Positions 23,477 to 24,247 of a DNA stretch of 24,247 nt are shown piece after piece. The position numbers and the translations under genes are program-made. This DNA is from JAVKBW01 sp964352715 (GTDB taxonomy: Bacteria; Pseudomonadota; Alphaproteobacteria; UBA8366; Aestuariispiraceae). Position 1 is the stretch's first letter. The number at the start of each line of letters is the position of its first letter. Location of the stretch: positions 1-24,247 of the forward strand of contig CAYGSU010000065.1 of NCBI GenBank assembly GCA_964352715.1, written 5' to 3'. The notes beneath the pieces were generated by a model. It was not told the origin of the DNA. It made no database searches and saw only the letters and a program-made list of their open reading frames with translations.

Positions 23477-23504
23477 GTAAGGGGCCCATTATAGGGCCCC
23501 TTAC
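23477..23504 (-). terminator. Strong hairpin (11-bp stem, 6-base loop) between the VPLPA-CTERM gene and the export genes
   Basis: The arms GTAAGGGGCCC and GGGCCCCTTAC pair perfectly around ATTATA. On the minus strand TGTTTTGT follows, a moderate U-tract. It lies 62 bases after the VPLPA-CTERM stop and 28 bases before the export start. It may act as a partial terminator that lets the VPLPA-CTERM mRNA be much more abundant than the export message, or as a 3' stabilising stem-loop. A weaker inverted repeat GCGTTT-N12-AAACGC (23522-23545) lies between it and the stop. Confidence 0.7.
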
Positions 23505-23565
23505 CTCATACTCTATATACAGCGTTTCGACTGAAAGCTAAACGCCGTATTTGCCTTTGCGTATA

Positions 23566-24198
23566 TTACGCTGCGGCAAACCGCGAACGCTTCATGCGGC
23601 CAACGAAGCCGAGACCGGCAAGTGCGCCAACCAGCATCAGAACGGATGCGGGCAGCGGAACTGTCGTTGCACGAAGGGTCAGCGAGTAGCTGCCATCGCT
23701 GATGGTTTCACCGGTCGCCGTGATCAGCAGATCAATCGGCGCAGGCCAGATGCCCGTGAAGTTGAAAGCGCCATTTTCAATATCACCAAGAGCCGTCCCG
23801 ATATTACCTGTAACAATCAGGTCAGGACGCAGAGCCACACCGTTCGTCTGATCGAAGAAGCTGAATGTCAGATTTCTGACGCCGACGCCGCTTTCCTGAG
23901 CGTTTGCGAACGTTACGTCAAAGGAGTAACGAACGGGCTGCGAACCCGAAGGAGCCGACGCGTCCGGCAGATGGAACAGGTACTGGTCAACAAAGTCGAC
24001 CCCACCGTTCGCGCCGACAGTTTCACCAACGCCAGCAAGCGTCGGCGCTATGTTGAGTGCATTGTGCGGTACATTGAGGTTCAGCGTATGCCGAATACCA
24101 TCATCAGGACTGATCAGCGCAGCATTGGCGCCCGCTGCCCCGAAGGACGTCAGCGCGACTACCGCAACCGCTGTCCCGATTTTCTTCAAGTTAAACAT
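23566..24198 (-). CDS. VPLPA-CTERM sorting domain-containing secreted protein
   Basis: A 210-residue protein with both ends of an exosortase substrate. The N-terminal signal peptide has Lys5-Lys6, a hydrophobic stretch and Ala-Asn-Ala cleavage at 26. The C-terminal tripartite sorting signal is VPLPA (180-184), a hydrophobic segment SVLMLVGALAGLGFVG and a basic tail RMKRSR. VPLPA-CTERM proteins are thought to be cut near the motif by an exosortase variant, commonly called exosortase D, and joined to the EPS or envelope. The middle part is beta-rich and not recognised: RYSFDVTFAN, LTFSFFDQTNG and GSYSLTLRATT look like a small beta-sandwich. The ATG at 24198 has GGGAG (24205-24209) six bases upstream. 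It is the first gene of the secretion operon seen here; its promoter is at or beyond the right edge. Only 49 bases remain, and they contain no other feature. Confidence 0.88.
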   Translation of the reverse strand: MFNLKKIGTAVAVVALTSFGAAGANAALISPDDGIRHTLNLNVPHNALNIAPTLAGVGETVGANGGVDFVDQYLFHLPDASAPSGSQPVRYSFDVTFANAQESGVGVRNLTFSFFDQTNGVALRPDLIVTGNIGTALGDIENGAFNFTGIWPAPIDLLITATGETISDGSYSLTLRATTVPLPASVLMLVGALAGLGFVGRMKRSRFAAA

Positions 24199-24247
24199 TA
24201 CTATCTCCCACTCTCTGAGTGTTGCCGTTAGAACACCAGTGAAAATT

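Noticed and set aside
1..24247. tRNA, rRNA, CRISPR arrays, insertion sequences or phage genes
   Set aside because: No cloverleaf-like sequence, regularly spaced repeats, terminal inverted repeats with a transposase, or integrase-like frame was recognised on either strand.

Overview
The window is most of an exopolysaccharide (EPS) biosynthesis and export locus from a Gram-negative bacterium, most likely an alphaproteobacterium. The base composition is moderately GC-rich, the export genes are of the kind found beside exosortase (PEP-CTERM-like) systems, and one protein ends in a VPLPA-type C-terminal sorting signal. No rRNA, tRNA, CRISPR array, transposase or phage gene was seen.

Layout, left to right. 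Positions 1-1654 (minus) hold most of a large TPR-repeat lipoprotein of the exosortase-associated PrsT type, which runs off the left edge. Its 180-base leader contains two perfect dyads. Positions 1835-5945 (minus) are a four-gene operon: NodB-type polysaccharide deacetylase, ATP-grasp ligase, PHP-domain phosphoesterase and a Wzx-like flippase. A 241-base divergent intergenic region follows. Positions 6187-12821 (plus) are a tightly packed five-gene operon: hexapeptide acetyltransferase, polysaccharide pyruvyl transferase, an FrhB-like Fe-S/flavin oxidoreductase, an asparagine-synthetase-like ATP-PPi enzyme without an amidotransferase cysteine, and a secreted parallel beta-helix protein. The middle is a mosaic of short divergent and convergent units: GT2 glycosyltransferase (minus, 12826-13899), GT4 glycosyltransferase and FkbM methyltransferase (plus, 14161-16323), acyltransferase 3 (minus, 16339-17418) and a Wzy/O-antigen-ligase-like membrane protein (plus, 17625-18908). 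Positions 18891-24198 (minus) are the secretion operon: VPLPA-CTERM protein, an 11-bp hairpin, Wza-like export protein, outer-membrane beta-barrel, chain-length determinant and CpsD-like ATPase.

Inferred workflow: two glycosyltransferases extend a lipid-linked repeat unit. The deacetylase, acetyltransferases, pyruvyl transferase, methyltransferase and possibly the two ATP-dependent ligase-like enzymes decorate it. Wzx flips it, Wzy polymerises it, and the chain-length protein, ATPase, export protein and beta-barrel carry it out. The VPLPA-CTERM protein is a probable exosortase substrate made with the export machinery. No exosortase and no initiating phosphoglycosyltransferase lies in the window, so the locus either continues outside it or depends on distant genes.

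Several start codons were set from ATGA/TGATG overlaps or visible ribosome binding sites rather than from the longest open frame. Family assignments come from reading the translated sequence and recognising motifs; no database search was run.
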